From Gp6-AA40 sp963741135 (GTDB lineage: Bacteria; Acidobacteriota; Vicinamibacteria; Vicinamibacterales; UBA2999): DNA of 64,000 bases. Where the stretch lies: NCBI GenBank assembly GCA_963741135.1, contig CAVUHC010000006.1, forward strand, positions 1,079,445 through 1,143,444, written 5' to 3'. Made by a program: the position numbers and the translations under genes. This document shows positions 51,614 through 61,528 of this stretch, piece by piece. Below the pieces are notes generated by a model. The model worked only from the letters and a program-made list of their open reading frames with translations. It made no database searches and was not told where the DNA came from. Position 1 is the stretch's first letter; each line of letters opens with the position of its first letter.

Positions 51614-52855
51614 ATGCGCACGCTGATCCTCGTCCTGCTTGTCATCGGGTGCGTGGACGCGCAGGCCCAGGACTGGCCGGAGTTTAGAGGGCCGACAGGC
51701 CAGGGGCACTCGTCCGAGCGCGGCCTCCCGCTCGAATGGTCTGAATCGCGCAACGTTGCCTGGAAGACTGCCGTGCCCGGCACCGGCTGGTCGTCACCGG
51801 TCGTCAGTGACGGCCGCGTCTGGCTCACCACGGCAGTCCAGGGCGGAGATGCCCGAAAGTCACGGGCTGTCTCGTTGCGTGTGCTGGCGTTCGACGTGTC
51901 GACCGGACGCGAAGTCGTCAACGTCGAGATCTTTCGCGTCGAGCGTCCGGGCTACATCAACTCGAAGAACAGCCGCGCGTCACCGACGCCGATCCTCAGC
52001 GGCGATCGCGTGTACGTCCACTTCGGCGCCGACGGCACGGCCGCACTGACGATGGCGGGCGACGTCTTGTGGCGCACGCGGCTCGACTACGAATCGCAGC
52101 ACGGCAACGGCGGGTCGCCCGCGCTGTATGGCGACCTCCTGATCGTCAACATCGACGGTGACAGTCCGGAGGCGTACGTCACCGCGCTCGATATCAAGAC
52201 GGGGAAGGCCCGTTGGAAGACCCGGCGACGCGATCCGTTTGCCCAGGCCTACAGCACCCCGCTCGTCATCCGCGTCGGCGACCGGGATCAGGTGGTGTCG
52301 GTAGGTGCCTTCAGGGCCGCGGCGTACGACCCGCAAACGGGCAAGGAGATCTGGCGGGTGAGCTACGACGATGGTTTTTCCAACGTGCCGCGCCCGGTCT
52401 ACGGCCACGGCCTGGTCTACATCGTCAGCGGCTGGACCTCGCCGCCGCGGCTGCTCGCGGTGCGTCCTGACGGCACAGGCGATGTCACGAAGACGCACAT
52501 CGCGTGGACGTTGCGCCGCGGCGTCCCCTACATCGCATCGCCGGTCCTTGTGGGCGACGAGCTCTTCGTCGTCAACGACAACGGCATCCTGACATGCCTC
52601 GACGCGCACACCGGCGCAACGCACTGGCAGCAGCGCCTCGGCGGGAACTACTCGGCCTCGCCGGTATTCGCCGACGGCCGGATCTATTTCCAGAGCGAAG
52701 AGGGTGTGACCACCGTGATTGCGCCCGGCCGTGAGTTCCGCCGGCTCGCTTCGAATCAGCTCGATGGGAGCATGCAGGCATCGATGGCGGTGTCGGGCGG
52801 CTCGCTCTTCATCCGCACCGACACCCACCTCTATCGCATTACCGCGCCCCGCTGA
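51614..52855 (+). CDS. Exported PQQ-like beta-propeller repeat protein
   Basis: 413 residues, signal peptide ending DAQAQ. DWPEFRGPTGQGHSSERGLP is the standard opening of the PQQ-like (BamB-like) propeller proteins often found with planctomycete and acidobacterial outer-membrane systems. Blades follow (GKARWKTRRRDPF, GKEIWRVSYDDGF, GATHWQQRLGGNY). The vicinal Cys pair and the catalytic Asp loop of true PQQ dehydrogenases are absent, so it probably does not bind PQQ. It lies 42 bases after the lectin-like gene. Confidence 0.8.
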   Translation: MRTLILVLLVIGCVDAQAQDWPEFRGPTGQGHSSERGLPLEWSESRNVAWKTAVPGTGWSSPVVSDGRVWLTTAVQGGDARKSRAVSLRVLAFDVSTGREVVNVEIFRVERPGYINSKNSRASPTPILSGDRVYVHFGADGTAALTMAGDVLWRTRLDYESQHGNGGSPALYGDLLIVNIDGDSPEAYVTALDIKTGKARWKTRRRDPFAQAYSTPLVIRVGDRDQVVSVGAFRAAAYDPQTGKEIWRVSYDDGFSNVPRPVYGHGLVYIVSGWTSPPRLLAVRPDGTGDVTKTHIAWTLRRGVPYIASPVLVGDELFVVNDNGILTCLDAHTGATHWQQRLGGNYSASPVFADGRIYFQSEEGVTTVIAPGREFRRLASNQLDGSMQASMAVSGGSLFIRTDTHLYRITAPR

Positions 52856-52929
52856 CGCCGCTACGGGTGGCGATGGCGTACCGGCAACCGGTCTTGGCAC
52901 TCGGCCGGAGTTCTCGGTATGCTCCTCAG

Positions 52930-53216
52930 GTGGACGCGCGGGTCCTGGTAGCCGCTGCGATAAGCCTCACAATGCCGGGTTGCGACGAGACGAACGGGCC
53001 TTCGTCTCCAACGAGCCAGACCGGTTCCGTCCGCATCGTGTTCATGGGCTCGACAACGCGACGATCCAATCTTCCGCCCTTCGTACAGGCGTCGGCCCGA
53101 ACACCCACTTTCACCTGACGCGTAACCACCTCTATCGCAGCTGTGCGCTGATCGTCGAGCCGCTGAAGATCCAGGGAGGCACCGGTTTCACCGTCGCGCC
53201 GATTGCCATTCAGTAG
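52930..53216 (+). pseudogene. Lipoprotein-like fragment, frameshifted
   Basis: GTG 52930 begins MDARVLVAAAISLTMPGCDE, with a lipobox-like LTMPGC, and continues GSVRIVFMGSTTRRSNLPPF before the frame closes at 53118. A second frame to 53216 has NHLYRSCALIVEPLKIQGGT and ends FTVAPIAIQ. The two together could be a lipoprotein of about 95 residues broken once near 53085. TATGCT lies 6 bases before the start. No family recognised. Confidence 0.35.
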
Positions 53217-53239
53217 AAGGACGCCCGTTCGATCATCAC

Positions 53240-53950
53240 TTACCGCAGTTCTACCCGGCCGCGTGGAGCGCTGACGGTCGCAATCAGCGTAGCTCTGGGC
53301 CCCGGTTGCACGCGAAGGTCGAGTCCAAGTCGATTCAAGGCTTTCTGAACTTGTTCCGAATCAGGATGTTCCCCGCGCAAGCCGATCAACAACGCCCCCT
53401 GAGTGGCCGTGCTGGCCGGATGCGGCGTCTTCCCCCAATCGATGAAGAACGGAACAATCCCACCGGCCACGACCGTGCGCGGATCCGTGTAGCGCCAGAA
53501 GAGAACAACGCCGTCCGCTCGTTGTCGACTCCCCGAGATAACCTCCCCCAGCTTCACGCCGCCACGTCCGGCATCGCTGGCCAAATGCTCGAGTTCCTTT
53601 CCCTTGGCTGCCCATGTCACAAGCCTCGGTTCCTTGAGATCATCGATGCCGAACGGACGCGGCTGCGCCGGGGTCGGCTGTACCGGATCGGGGCCAATGA
53701 TCTCCAAGTAGGTTCCTGGACCGAGTGAGAGCAAAGCGTTCCGGGTTCCGCGCCCAAGGTGCTGACCGCCCGGTGTTGCCCGCAGACCCAACGCGCTCTC
53801 GATCCTGTCGATCCCAACCTGCAATTCCGGCGTTGCGTACACGAGGTGATCGACTGTGGCGAGAAGCCCGCCAGGCTCGATCTGCGCACCGTTGCCGATT
53901 GCGGTCCAGCCGAATAGCGCCACGAACACTGCGGTCAAACACGTGCGCAT
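53240..53950 (-). CDS. Exported glyoxalase-like (VOC) domain protein
   Basis: 236 residues. ATG 53950 begins a signal peptide ending TAIGNGAQ. TVDHLVYATPELQVGIDRIE and HLGRGTRNALLSLGPGTYLE, IIGPDP match the glyoxalase-like domain PF13468 (VOC superfamily), where His and Glu residues bind metal in related enzymes. The second half (FWRYTDPRTVVAGGIVPFFI, LLIGLRGEHPDSEQVQKALN) is the second betaalphabeta module. Export is unusual for the group. Substrate unknown. Confidence 0.75.
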   Translation of the reverse strand: MRTCLTAVFVALFGWTAIGNGAQIEPGGLLATVDHLVYATPELQVGIDRIESALGLRATPGGQHLGRGTRNALLSLGPGTYLEIIGPDPVQPTPAQPRPFGIDDLKEPRLVTWAAKGKELEHLASDAGRGGVKLGEVISGSRQRADGVVLFWRYTDPRTVVAGGIVPFFIDWGKTPHPASTATQGALLIGLRGEHPDSEQVQKALNRLGLDLRVQPGPRATLIATVSAPRGRVELR

Positions 53951-54030
53951 GCGAACCTCATTAACGTCTGGCCTCGATGACTCTGACCGTCTAACAGTTC
54001 GCGACGAGCCGCGGCGCGTGGCACAAGACG

Positions 54031-54357
54031 TCATAGCGACCCGATCCTCTGGCGATGTCTCCACCCTGGCGTGTCCCACGCGCCAGGAGGCAAGTAATGG
54101 AACCGAATCAAGTACACCTTGTCGCCGCTGCCGTGTTTTGCGATTCGCAGCAGTTCATCCACGCTCTCGAACCCCGATTCACGGGCCAGATCGTACGTGA
54201 CGTCGGTGAGGGTAATCGGCGCAATCGAATCCACGACGATGTGGCCCTGGTCCATTCGGTAACGACCACCCACCTTTACATGGGGACGCGTCCAGATGCG
54301 AATGCTGCATCCGATTCTCCCCCGCCGGATTCCCTCACGAAGGCGTTTGGTGAACAC
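54031..54357 (-). CDS. ASCH-domain protein
   Basis: About 108 residues from ATG 54357 (MVFTKRLREGIRRGRI); ATG 54375 is possible. VKVGGRYRMDQGHIVVDSIA, ITLTDVTYDLARESGFESVD and YLIRFHYLPPGAW are the ordered landmarks of ASCH domains, which are related to PUA and bind RNA or nucleobase substrates. It is a cytoplasmic single-domain protein. Stop is close to the start region of the neighbouring leftward gene at 53950. Confidence 0.7.
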   Translation of the reverse strand: MFTKRLREGIRRGRIGCSIRIWTRPHVKVGGRYRMDQGHIVVDSIAPITLTDVTYDLARESGFESVDELLRIAKHGSGDKVYLIRFHYLPPGAWDTPGWRHRQRIGSL

Positions 54358-54479
54358 CATAACCTCTACGACCAACCCACTCGTGCAGCTTATAAGCTCG
54401 GCAGAGGCCCGCAGCGCGGCCGCCGCCAGGGTGATAAGGCTCGGCCTCCGAGCCCACAGTATAGGATCGCTGCGTCATC

Positions 54480-55620
54480 ATGATTCCGTTCGATTTTCAG
54501 GCGCGTACTCGCGTGGTTTTCGGGAGCGGCTCACTATCCCGGCTCGGCGAGCTCGCCCGTGAGCTCGGATGTTCGCGCGCGCTGCTCGTAGCAGACCCCG
54601 GCATCGTCGCGGCCGGCCACGTGGCCCGGGCGGATGCGTCCCTGCGGGACGCGGCAATCGGCACGATGCTGTTCGACGCCTTCGATGCCAACCCCGACTC
54701 GGCGATGGTCGCGGCCGGCGCGGCGCACGCTGCCGCCTCGGGCATCGACTCGATCGTCGCCCTCGGCGGCGGCAGCTCGCTCGATTGCGCCAAGGGCATC
54801 AACTTCGTTCTCACCAACGGCGGCACGATGCGCGACTACCGCGGGTTCGGCAAAGCGGCGAAGCCGCTGCTGCCGATGATCGGCATTCCGACGACCGCTG
54901 GTACCGGCAGCGATGCTCAGTCCTACGCGCTGATCTCCGACACGACGACGCACGAGAAGATGGCCTGCGGCGACACGAAGGCCGCGTTTCGCGTGGCCAT
55001 CCTCGATCCGGCGCTCACGGTGTCACAGCCTCGCGCCGTTACAGCCATCGCCGGGTACGACGCCCTGTCGCACGCCGTCGAGTCTTACGTCACGACCAAA
55101 CGTACTGAAATTTCGGACGTCTTCGCGCGCGATGCCTGGCGGCGACTTGAGGCGCATTACGAGCGCGTCCTTCACGAATCCAGCCGATTTGTCCGCCCGC
55201 GGCGCCATGCTGTTCGGCGCCCACGAAGCCGGCCTCGCCATCGAGCTGTCGATGCTCGGCGCGACCCACGCGTGCGCGAACCCGCTGACCGCCCGCTACG
55301 GCACGACCCACGGCGTGGCAATCGGCGTCATGCTGCCACACGTCGTGCGCTGGAACGCCGCGCATGTCGGCCATCGATATGCCGAGCTGCTCGGCCTGCC
55401 GGTGGACACGCCCGCCGAGGAAGCTGGCGAACGCCTCTCGGCAAGGCTGGAGACGCTGGCGCGTGCTGGTGATCTTCCCGCCACCCTGCAAGATCTCGGC
55501 GTACCGCGCGCCGACCTGCCTCTGCTCGCCGCCGCCGCGGCCACGCAGTGGACGGGAACTTTCAACCCTCGCCCCTTCGACGCGTCGGCGGGACTCGCGC
55601 TCTACGAACGGGCGTACTGA
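54480..55620 (+). CDS. Iron-containing alcohol dehydrogenase (one frameshift)
   Basis: Two frames make one protein of about 380 residues. The first has VVFGSGSLSRLGELARELG, SIVALGGGSSLDCAKGINF (NAD-binding GGGS), IPTTAGTGSDAQSYALIS and GYDALSHAVESYVTT. After a break near 55168 the second has MLFGAHEAGLAIELSM, GATHACANPLTARYGTTHG. Together they supply the Asp and three His iron ligands of family III alcohol dehydrogenases. TATAGG lies 12 bases before the ATG. The break is consistent with one surplus base. Substrate unknown; lactaldehyde or 1,3-diol types are similar. Confidence 0.85.
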
Positions 55621-55621
55621 A

Positions 55622-55664
55622 GGGGTCGGGAGTCATTTCGCGATCCGTAATGACTCCCGACCCC
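55622..55664. terminator. Long hairpin between convergent genes
   Basis: GGGGTCGGGAGTCATT (55622-55637) and AATGACTCCCGACCCC (55649-55664) form a perfect 16-bp stem with an 11-base loop, filling the gap between the stops at 55620 and 55667. It may be both a terminator and a dispersed palindromic element. Confidence 0.75.
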
Positions 55665-55666
55665 CT

Positions 55667-57007
55667 TCAATCTGGCAGGTCTTCCTTCTCGGGCTCCTGC
55701 AGCCAGAAGCTGGCGGCGAAGCCGATGACGTACGCGGTTGTACCGACGAGTGCCGCCGCATAGGCAAGCTTGATCGGTACCGACGCGCCGGGCATCGAGG
55801 GCACGAGCTGTGTTGTCACCAGCGCGGCCATCGTCCCGATCATGCGGCCGCCCACGTTGGCGGCAAAGCTCTCACCGGTGCCACGCAAGTGCGTCGGATA
55901 GACGCGCGGCAGATAGTTGCCCCAGAAGCTGAACTGAGCGATGGTCGCCATGCCGACGAAGAAAATTCCCCACTGCGCCCAGGCCAGCCCGCCGCTCGGC
56001 GCGAGGAAGAACGCAAGCGGCAGGAGGACCAGCCCGGGGATCTGGAAGACGTACAAGAGCCGGCGGCGGCTGACGATCACCGCTGCAAGCGCTGCCAAGA
56101 GGATGCGTCCCGCAAGGCCGCCAAATTCCTGGAGGGACTGCACACCGCTGATCGCCTGCTCCTGCGCGGTCCGCGCCAGGGTCTGTACTTCGGGCAGCCC
56201 GGGTACGATCCGCGGCATCTGCTGGATCGCGCCGAAGGCAGCCGCGTACCCGCACGCCATCATCACCGTCGTCACGATCGTGGTCTGGCGGAAGCGTGGG
56301 GTGAAGAGCTCAGCGAAGCTGGGGCGCTGCAGCGTGCCGGCCCGCTTCTTCGCCAGCCACAGCGGAGATTCCGGCAGGAACGGCCGGATGATCATCAACG
56401 GAATGGCTGGCATCACCCCCGAGATGAGCGTGTACCGCCACGCGGCGTGCCCGCCGAGCACGGCAGGGAACGCGTCTTCGTTGGTGACGATGACGTAGTA
56501 CGCGCCGGTGACCAACAGGCCACCGATCGAGCCAAACGCTTGCGTCCAGCCAACCACCTGCTCCCGCTGCTTCGGATCGGGGAACAACTCCGACAGCCAC
56601 GCCACCGCGGCCACGAACTCGACGCACACGCCGACAAACGTGCAGCAGCGCCAGAAGAGGAACCACCCGACCGACGTGGCATAGCCGGAGGCAACCGCTG
56701 AGAAGCCGTAGAGCAGGATGCTCCAGACGAGCACCCGCCGGCGCCCCAACAGGTCGGTCAGGTAGCCGCCGAGCAGGCCGAAGATGCCGCCGCAGATCGC
56801 GGGGACATACTGCACCGTCCCGACCCACGAGTTGACCGCCAGACTGTTCGGCGCGACGCCCAGCAGGTCGGCCAGCGCCGGTCGTACGATGAGGGGCAAC
56901 ACCAGCAGCGCGTAGGAGTCGTACGCGAAGCCGATCGCGGCCACGGTGCAGATCAGCCACTGCAGGGGCGTTAGACTCACCGCCGTCTCACTACGCGTCG
57001 TCACCAT
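55667..57007 (-). CDS. MFS transporter
   Basis: 446 residues with 12 predicted helices. The loop between helices 2 and 3 is GGYLTDLLGRRRVLVW, the MFS signature, and PFLPESPLWLAKKRAGTLQR before the central loop is typical of the sugar/aromatic-acid-like MFS branch. A central insert (IVPGLPEVQTLARTAQEQA) is long. Substrate unknown. Transcribed towards the iron alcohol dehydrogenase; the sodium symporter lies upstream in the same direction. Confidence 0.85.
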   Translation of the reverse strand: MVTTRSETAVSLTPLQWLICTVAAIGFAYDSYALLVLPLIVRPALADLLGVAPNSLAVNSWVGTVQYVPAICGGIFGLLGGYLTDLLGRRRVLVWSILLYGFSAVASGYATSVGWFLFWRCCTFVGVCVEFVAAVAWLSELFPDPKQREQVVGWTQAFGSIGGLLVTGAYYVIVTNEDAFPAVLGGHAAWRYTLISGVMPAIPLMIIRPFLPESPLWLAKKRAGTLQRPSFAELFTPRFRQTTIVTTVMMACGYAAAFGAIQQMPRIVPGLPEVQTLARTAQEQAISGVQSLQEFGGLAGRILLAALAAVIVSRRRLLYVFQIPGLVLLPLAFFLAPSGGLAWAQWGIFFVGMATIAQFSFWGNYLPRVYPTHLRGTGESFAANVGGRMIGTMAALVTTQLVPSMPGASVPIKLAYAAALVGTTAYVIGFAASFWLQEPEKEDLPD

Positions 57008-57024
57008 GCAGCCTCAATACGCCG

Positions 57025-58650
57025 TCACGCGGCAAAATATTTCGCCATTGTTACGTGTCCGGGACGTGCCCGGGGGGTCAATTTCGAAACGATCACCATC
57101 AGCACCGTCGACATCAGGGTCATCGGCACCACCGGGAGGAGCCCGAACACCAGCATGCCGGTCGCAGCGCGGGTGACGACGTCGAGGCCGCCGAGGGAGA
57201 GCACGGTGACGGGAACGGCCGTCGGCGGGGCCGGGATCGTCGACTGCACGACCGCCACAGTGAGCACCCCCGCGGCCGTCCAGATGGTGCTGGCCAGCGC
57301 GCCCCACCGAGTGCTCTCCTTCCAGAAGAGCGCCGCCACGAGAAGCGGCGACAGCGCAGCATAGCCTGCAAACGCATACTGCGTGGCGAGGTCGAAGATC
57401 GACTGCGGCATTTCTAGTGCGATGAGATAGGCCACGACCGTCAGCACCACGACGAAGATCCGGCCGGTGCGTACCTGCATCGCTTCGCCGAAGCGTCGCC
57501 GCCCGCCGTAGAAGGCGAAGACATCTTCCGTGAACATCGTGGACAGGGCGAGAATCTGCGAGTCGCTCGCCATCACAGCCGCCATCACCGCGGCGCCCAG
57601 GAAGGCGGCCAGCCAGACCGGGGCATATCCTTGGACGAGCCGGAGGATCACGTCGTCTCCGGCTGCCTCTGAGCGGAGGCGGTTGCGCTCGTCCACCGTG
57701 AGTGTGGCGTCCGGTCGCCAGCGCGGCGCGCGCCTCGAGCTTGGTCGCGATTGCGGGAACGGCGGTGGCCTGATTCGCCGCGACACCGAGGAAGACCGAC
57801 GGCAGCCAGATCGCCAGCATGCAGATCGGGTAAAGAACGATCGTTTTCCGAAAGTAATCGAGCCGGCGCGCGGTCAGGCAGAAGATCGAGATATGCGGGA
57901 ACGCAATCGACGACAGCGGGATGAACGTGTAGCTCAAGAAAGTACAGCGGCGACACGCGCTCGCGCGTTAGCAGTGGCGCGCGTCGACGGCGAGGCGAGC
58001 ATCGCCTCCATCGCTGAGCGGAACCCGCCCATGCCGGCGCTGACGACTGACACCGCAATGGCGCCGAACAGCAGAAAGAGAACCGTCTGGAACGCGTTGA
58101 CCCAGGCGGTGCCGCGCATCCCGCCGAAGAAGACGTAGGCCATCACCACCATGGAGACGACGGCTCCGCCCAGCCAGAAGGGGATCAGCCCGTTGCTCAC
58201 GGCCCTGAGCGTGGTGCCGCCCCCATCACCGCGATGATGATGTACGGCACGAGCAGCGTCGCCTGCACGGCGAAGATCACCGTGCCGATGTGGCCGCACT
58301 CCCACCGATCCCGGAAAAACTGGACTGGCGTGATGAACCCGTGGCGTTCGCCCGAGCGCCCAGAGCCGCGTGCCGATGACCAGCAGGGTGACCGGAATGA
58401 CGAGCGCCGACGAGGACGCCATCAGCCCGAAGGTGACGATACCGTTGGCGAAGGCGTGCCCCGATGCGCCAAGGATCGAGAACGCCGTCATGTTGGCGCC
58501 GAAGAGCGAAAGCAGGAAGACAGCCGGCCCGAGCGAGCGCCCGGCAAGAAAATACTCCTCCGCATCGGCGCGGTGTCGCGCGCGGCTCGCAAAGATGCCG
58601 ATGTACAGCACCACGCCCAGGTAGGCCACGACGACGAGTGCCGGAATCAT
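57025..58650 (-). pseudogene. Sodium:solute symporter (SSS family), several frameshifts
   Basis: From ATG 58650 (MIPALVVVAYLGVVLYIGIF) a 13-helix SSS transporter runs through about five frame changes: EEYFLAGRSLGPAVFLLSLF and GANMTAFSILGASGHAFANG; VSNGLIPFWLGGAVVSMVVM and YVFFGGMRGTAWVNAFQT; LDYFRKTIVLYPICMLAIWL; then GAAVMAAVMASDSQILALST and FTEDVFAFYGG. The last two belong to the sodium-binding region. It overlaps the DUF3311 gene by four bases, the standard pairing of this transporter type. Substrate unknown, often a carboxylate. Several breaks in otherwise intact sequence point to local assembly errors. Confidence 0.75.
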
Positions 58651-58862
58651 GAACGGGGTGTGCCCTCGTCGAGATGGGAGGGCCAGAGCAGCCAGACAAG
58701 CAGACAGAGCGCGAGCGACGTCACGAGTGTGAAGGCGGCGTGATAGAAGAGCCCGATCGGCAGGAACCCCAACACAAGAGGGCGCGCCGTGTGCCAGAAC
58801 CAGAGATCCTGGTGCAGCACGTAGAGCGTCGCCACGATCGCCACGGCTGCTGCTCTCTTCAT
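58647..58862 (-). CDS. DUF3311 small membrane protein, symporter partner
   Basis: 71 residues with two membrane helices (VLGFLPIGLFYHAAFTLVTS then LALCLLVWLLWP). The pattern VLxxxPxGLxYH with a short acidic tail is DUF3311. Such proteins are encoded next to sodium:solute symporters and here the stop overlaps the symporter start (ATGA at 58647-58650). Role probably accessory. Confidence 0.8.
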   Translation of the reverse strand: MKRAAAVAIVATLYVLHQDLWFWHTARPLVLGFLPIGLFYHAAFTLVTSLALCLLVWLLWPSHLDEGTPRS

Positions 58863-58940
58863 CGTGGATGTGGGCGAGGTATTACCACACGCCCTCCGGT
58901 GAACACAATCGCGCCGCGCCTTGGCTATACTGCGGGTCCT

Positions 58941-60051
58941 ATGCATGGGACTGATTCGGCTACCGCACCCGCGGCTCGCGTGGAGGCGGCTCGTCAGGCT
59001 TTGGATGCCCAGGTCCGGGAGGTGGTCGAATGGCACTTCGACCCCGCGACCGGCTGCCCGTTCTGGCTCGATTACGCGCAGAAACTCGGGTGGGACCCGC
59101 GACGCGAGATTACGACCTTCGCGGATCTCCGCCGTCTCGGGGCGTTCGAGGACGAATGGCTGCGTGGGGGACCGGTACAGCGTTGGGTGCCTCGTGGTCT
59201 GGCCGGGAAGCCGGTGTTCGTGTTCGAGACCGGCGGGACGACCGGTACGCCGAAGACGCGCGTGGCCTGTAACGACTTCCGCACCGACTACGAGCTGTTC
59301 AGCGCGACGCTGCCGGACGAATACTTCCCCCAGGGGGGCAACTGGCTGATGCTGGGGCCGTCGGGGCCGCGGCGGCTGCGTCTGTCGGTCGAACATCTCG
59401 CTCAGTTTCGCGGCGGCATCTCGTTCTGCGTCGATCTCGATCCCCGCTGGGTCATCAAGTTGATCAAGAAAGGCTGGAGCGAGCACCTGCAGGCCTACAA
59501 GGATCACGTCATCGACCAGGCCGTGACGATCCTGCAGGCGAACCATGACATCCGGTGCATGTTCACGACGCCGAAGCTCCTCGAGGCGCTCGCGCTGAAG
59601 CTGGAATCGATGGGCACCACGATCCGGAAGGCGGGGATCACCGGTATCTTCTCCGGCGGCACCGAGTTCACGCCGCAGTGGAACCGCTTCGCGCACGAGG
59701 AGCTGCTCGACGGCGCGTACATGACGCCGACTTACGGAAACACGCTGATGGGGCTCGCGCCGAGCGCCCCATCCGGGCCGCACAACAACTACAAGATCAC
59801 GTATTACGCCCCGCAGCCGCGCGCGGTTATCGAGGTGGTCGATCTGGACGATCCCGACCGGCTTGTCGACTACGGACAGACGGGACGCGTACAGGCTGAC
59901 CACGCTCACCAGGGAGTTCTTCATGCCCGGTTTTCTCGAGCGGGATGAAGGCGAGCGTGAGGCCCCGTACGAGCGCTACCCCTGGGATGGCGTCAGCGGT
60001 GTGCGCCCATATCGAGGGTTCGCGGCGACCACGACGGTCGGCGTGTACTAG
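58941..60051 (+). CDS. LuxE/phenylacetate-CoA-ligase-like acyl-activating enzyme (one frameshift)
   Basis: About 370 residues. ATG 58941 has TATACT 9 bases upstream and no ribosome site. VFETGGTTGTPKTRVACND is the ATP-binding P-loop of adenylate-forming enzymes, MFTTPKLLEALALKLES and ITGIFSGGTEFTPQWNRFAH are later LuxE/PaaK-like elements, and YMTPTYGNTLMGLA is the substrate-adenylate motif. After a break near 59885 the chain continues RLTTLTREFFMPGFLERDEG. Directly followed by an aldehyde dehydrogenase-superfamily gene. An acid-activating enzyme next to a reductase suggests an acid-to-aldehyde route. Confidence 0.7.
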
Positions 60052-60085
60052 TCAAGCGCGTGTATCAACTGATTCAGTACCACCG

Positions 60086-61516
60086 ATGTTGAATCTTCCG
60101 GTTCTTCGCTGGGGACAGCCGTACACCAGCCTCGAGGTCGACGAGGTCGTGCACTTCTCGACCGGCGAGCCAATCGCGAAGGTCAGCCGCGCCAACGGCG
60201 GGCTGGTGCAGCGCGACATGCGGAAGGCGCAGCGCGCGCGCGACAGCCTGCGCGCGATTCCAATCGACGATCTGATCGCACGCGTTGGCCGTGCCGGCGA
60301 GCTGTACATGAACGCCACGCTGCCGATGGGCGACGGCACCCAGGCACCGGATGCCTTCGTACGCGCGCAGTCGGCAAGCACGGGGTTACCCGAGCGCCTG
60401 TGCCGCGCGAACATGAGCAAGAACGCGTTCGTCCTCGGTGAGATGCGGAGCATCCTGACGTCGCTGACGCGCGGGCTCTCGCTCGACGTGCTCACCACGG
60501 GGTACGGGGAAGAGCGCGGCGTGCCGATCAGCTATCAGGCGCAGAGCCCGGTGCTCGGCCTCGTCCTCCCCTCGAACTCCCCCGGCGTGCACACCCTCTG
60601 GCTCCCGATCATCCCGATGCAGATGGGACTCGTGCTCAAGCCGGGCCCACAGGAGCCGTGGACGCCGTACCGCATGGCGGCGGCGTTCTTCGAGGCGGGA
60701 ATTCCGCGCGAGGCGATTTCGATCTATCCGGGCGGCGGCGACGTCGGCGCGGCCGTGGTCGACAGCTGCGGCCGGAGCCTCATCTTCGGCGGCACCGCGA
60801 CGGTCGATCGCTACCGCGGCGACCCGCGTGTGCAGCCGCACGGTCCAGGCTTCTCGAAGATCCTGCTCGGCGACGACGAGGTCGATCGGTGGGAGTCGTA
60901 TCTCGACATGATGGTCGAGAGCGTGGCGATCAACAGCGGGCGCGGCTGCATCAACGCCTCGGGGATCTGGGCGAGCCGCCACACGCGGGAGATCGCGGAC
61001 GCCCTTGCCCGGCGGCTGGCCGAGATTCGTCCGCTGCCGCCCGACCATCCGGACGCGGCGCTGGCGGCGTTCACGGTGCCCGGCGTGGCCGACGCCGTGT
61101 CACAGGCGATCGACGCCGACCTGCAGGCGCCGGGCGTCACCGACGTCACGGCACAGTACCGGCCAGGACCGCGCGTGATCCACGACGGCCGCGCCGACTA
61201 CCTGTTGCCGACGGTCATCCACTGCGACTCTCCCGAGGCGGCCGCTGCGAAGAAGGAGTTCATGTTCCCATTCGCCACCGTCGTCGCGTGTCCCGAATCG
61301 ACGATGCTCGAGGCGATGGGACCGACCCTCGTGTGCACCGCCATCACCAACAACGAGGCGCTGCGGCACCGGCTCCTCGATGCGGTGCACATCGACCGGC
61401 TGAACTTCGGCCCCGTGCCGACGACGAAACTCAACTGGCTGCAGCCGCACGAGGGCAACATCGTCGAGTTCCTGTTCCGCGCGCGCGCGTTTCAAACGGC
61501 CCCCGCCAGCGTGTAG
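60086..61516 (+). CDS. Aldehyde dehydrogenase-superfamily protein (LuxC-like acyl reductase candidate)
   Basis: 476 residues from ATG 60086. QAQSPVLGLVLPSNSPGVHT and LKPGPQEPWTPYRMAAAFFE correspond to the cofactor-binding region, IFGGTATVDRY to the G-motif, and SVAINSGRGCINASGIW holds the catalytic Cys. The weak similarity to ordinary ALDHs and the pairing with a LuxE-like gene make an acyl-CoA or acyl-protein reductase likely. It begins 34 bases after its partner and 12 bases before a glycosyltransferase gene. Confidence 0.75.
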   Translation: MLNLPVLRWGQPYTSLEVDEVVHFSTGEPIAKVSRANGGLVQRDMRKAQRARDSLRAIPIDDLIARVGRAGELYMNATLPMGDGTQAPDAFVRAQSASTGLPERLCRANMSKNAFVLGEMRSILTSLTRGLSLDVLTTGYGEERGVPISYQAQSPVLGLVLPSNSPGVHTLWLPIIPMQMGLVLKPGPQEPWTPYRMAAAFFEAGIPREAISIYPGGGDVGAAVVDSCGRSLIFGGTATVDRYRGDPRVQPHGPGFSKILLGDDEVDRWESYLDMMVESVAINSGRGCINASGIWASRHTREIADALARRLAEIRPLPPDHPDAALAAFTVPGVADAVSQAIDADLQAPGVTDVTAQYRPGPRVIHDGRADYLLPTVIHCDSPEAAAAKKEFMFPFATVVACPESTMLEAMGPTLVCTAITNNEALRHRLLDAVHIDRLNFGPVPTTKLNWLQPHEGNIVEFLFRARAFQTAPASV

Positions 61517-61528
61517 AGGCCGGGTCAC

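Noticed and set aside
51614..52855. A third PQQ dehydrogenase
   Set aside because: The propeller repeats are present, but the vicinal cysteines and the catalytic Asp loop are missing.
55364..56701. A 445-codon plus-strand frame over the alcohol dehydrogenase end and MFS gene
   Set aside because: It crosses a convergent terminator and lies antisense to an intact 12-helix transporter.
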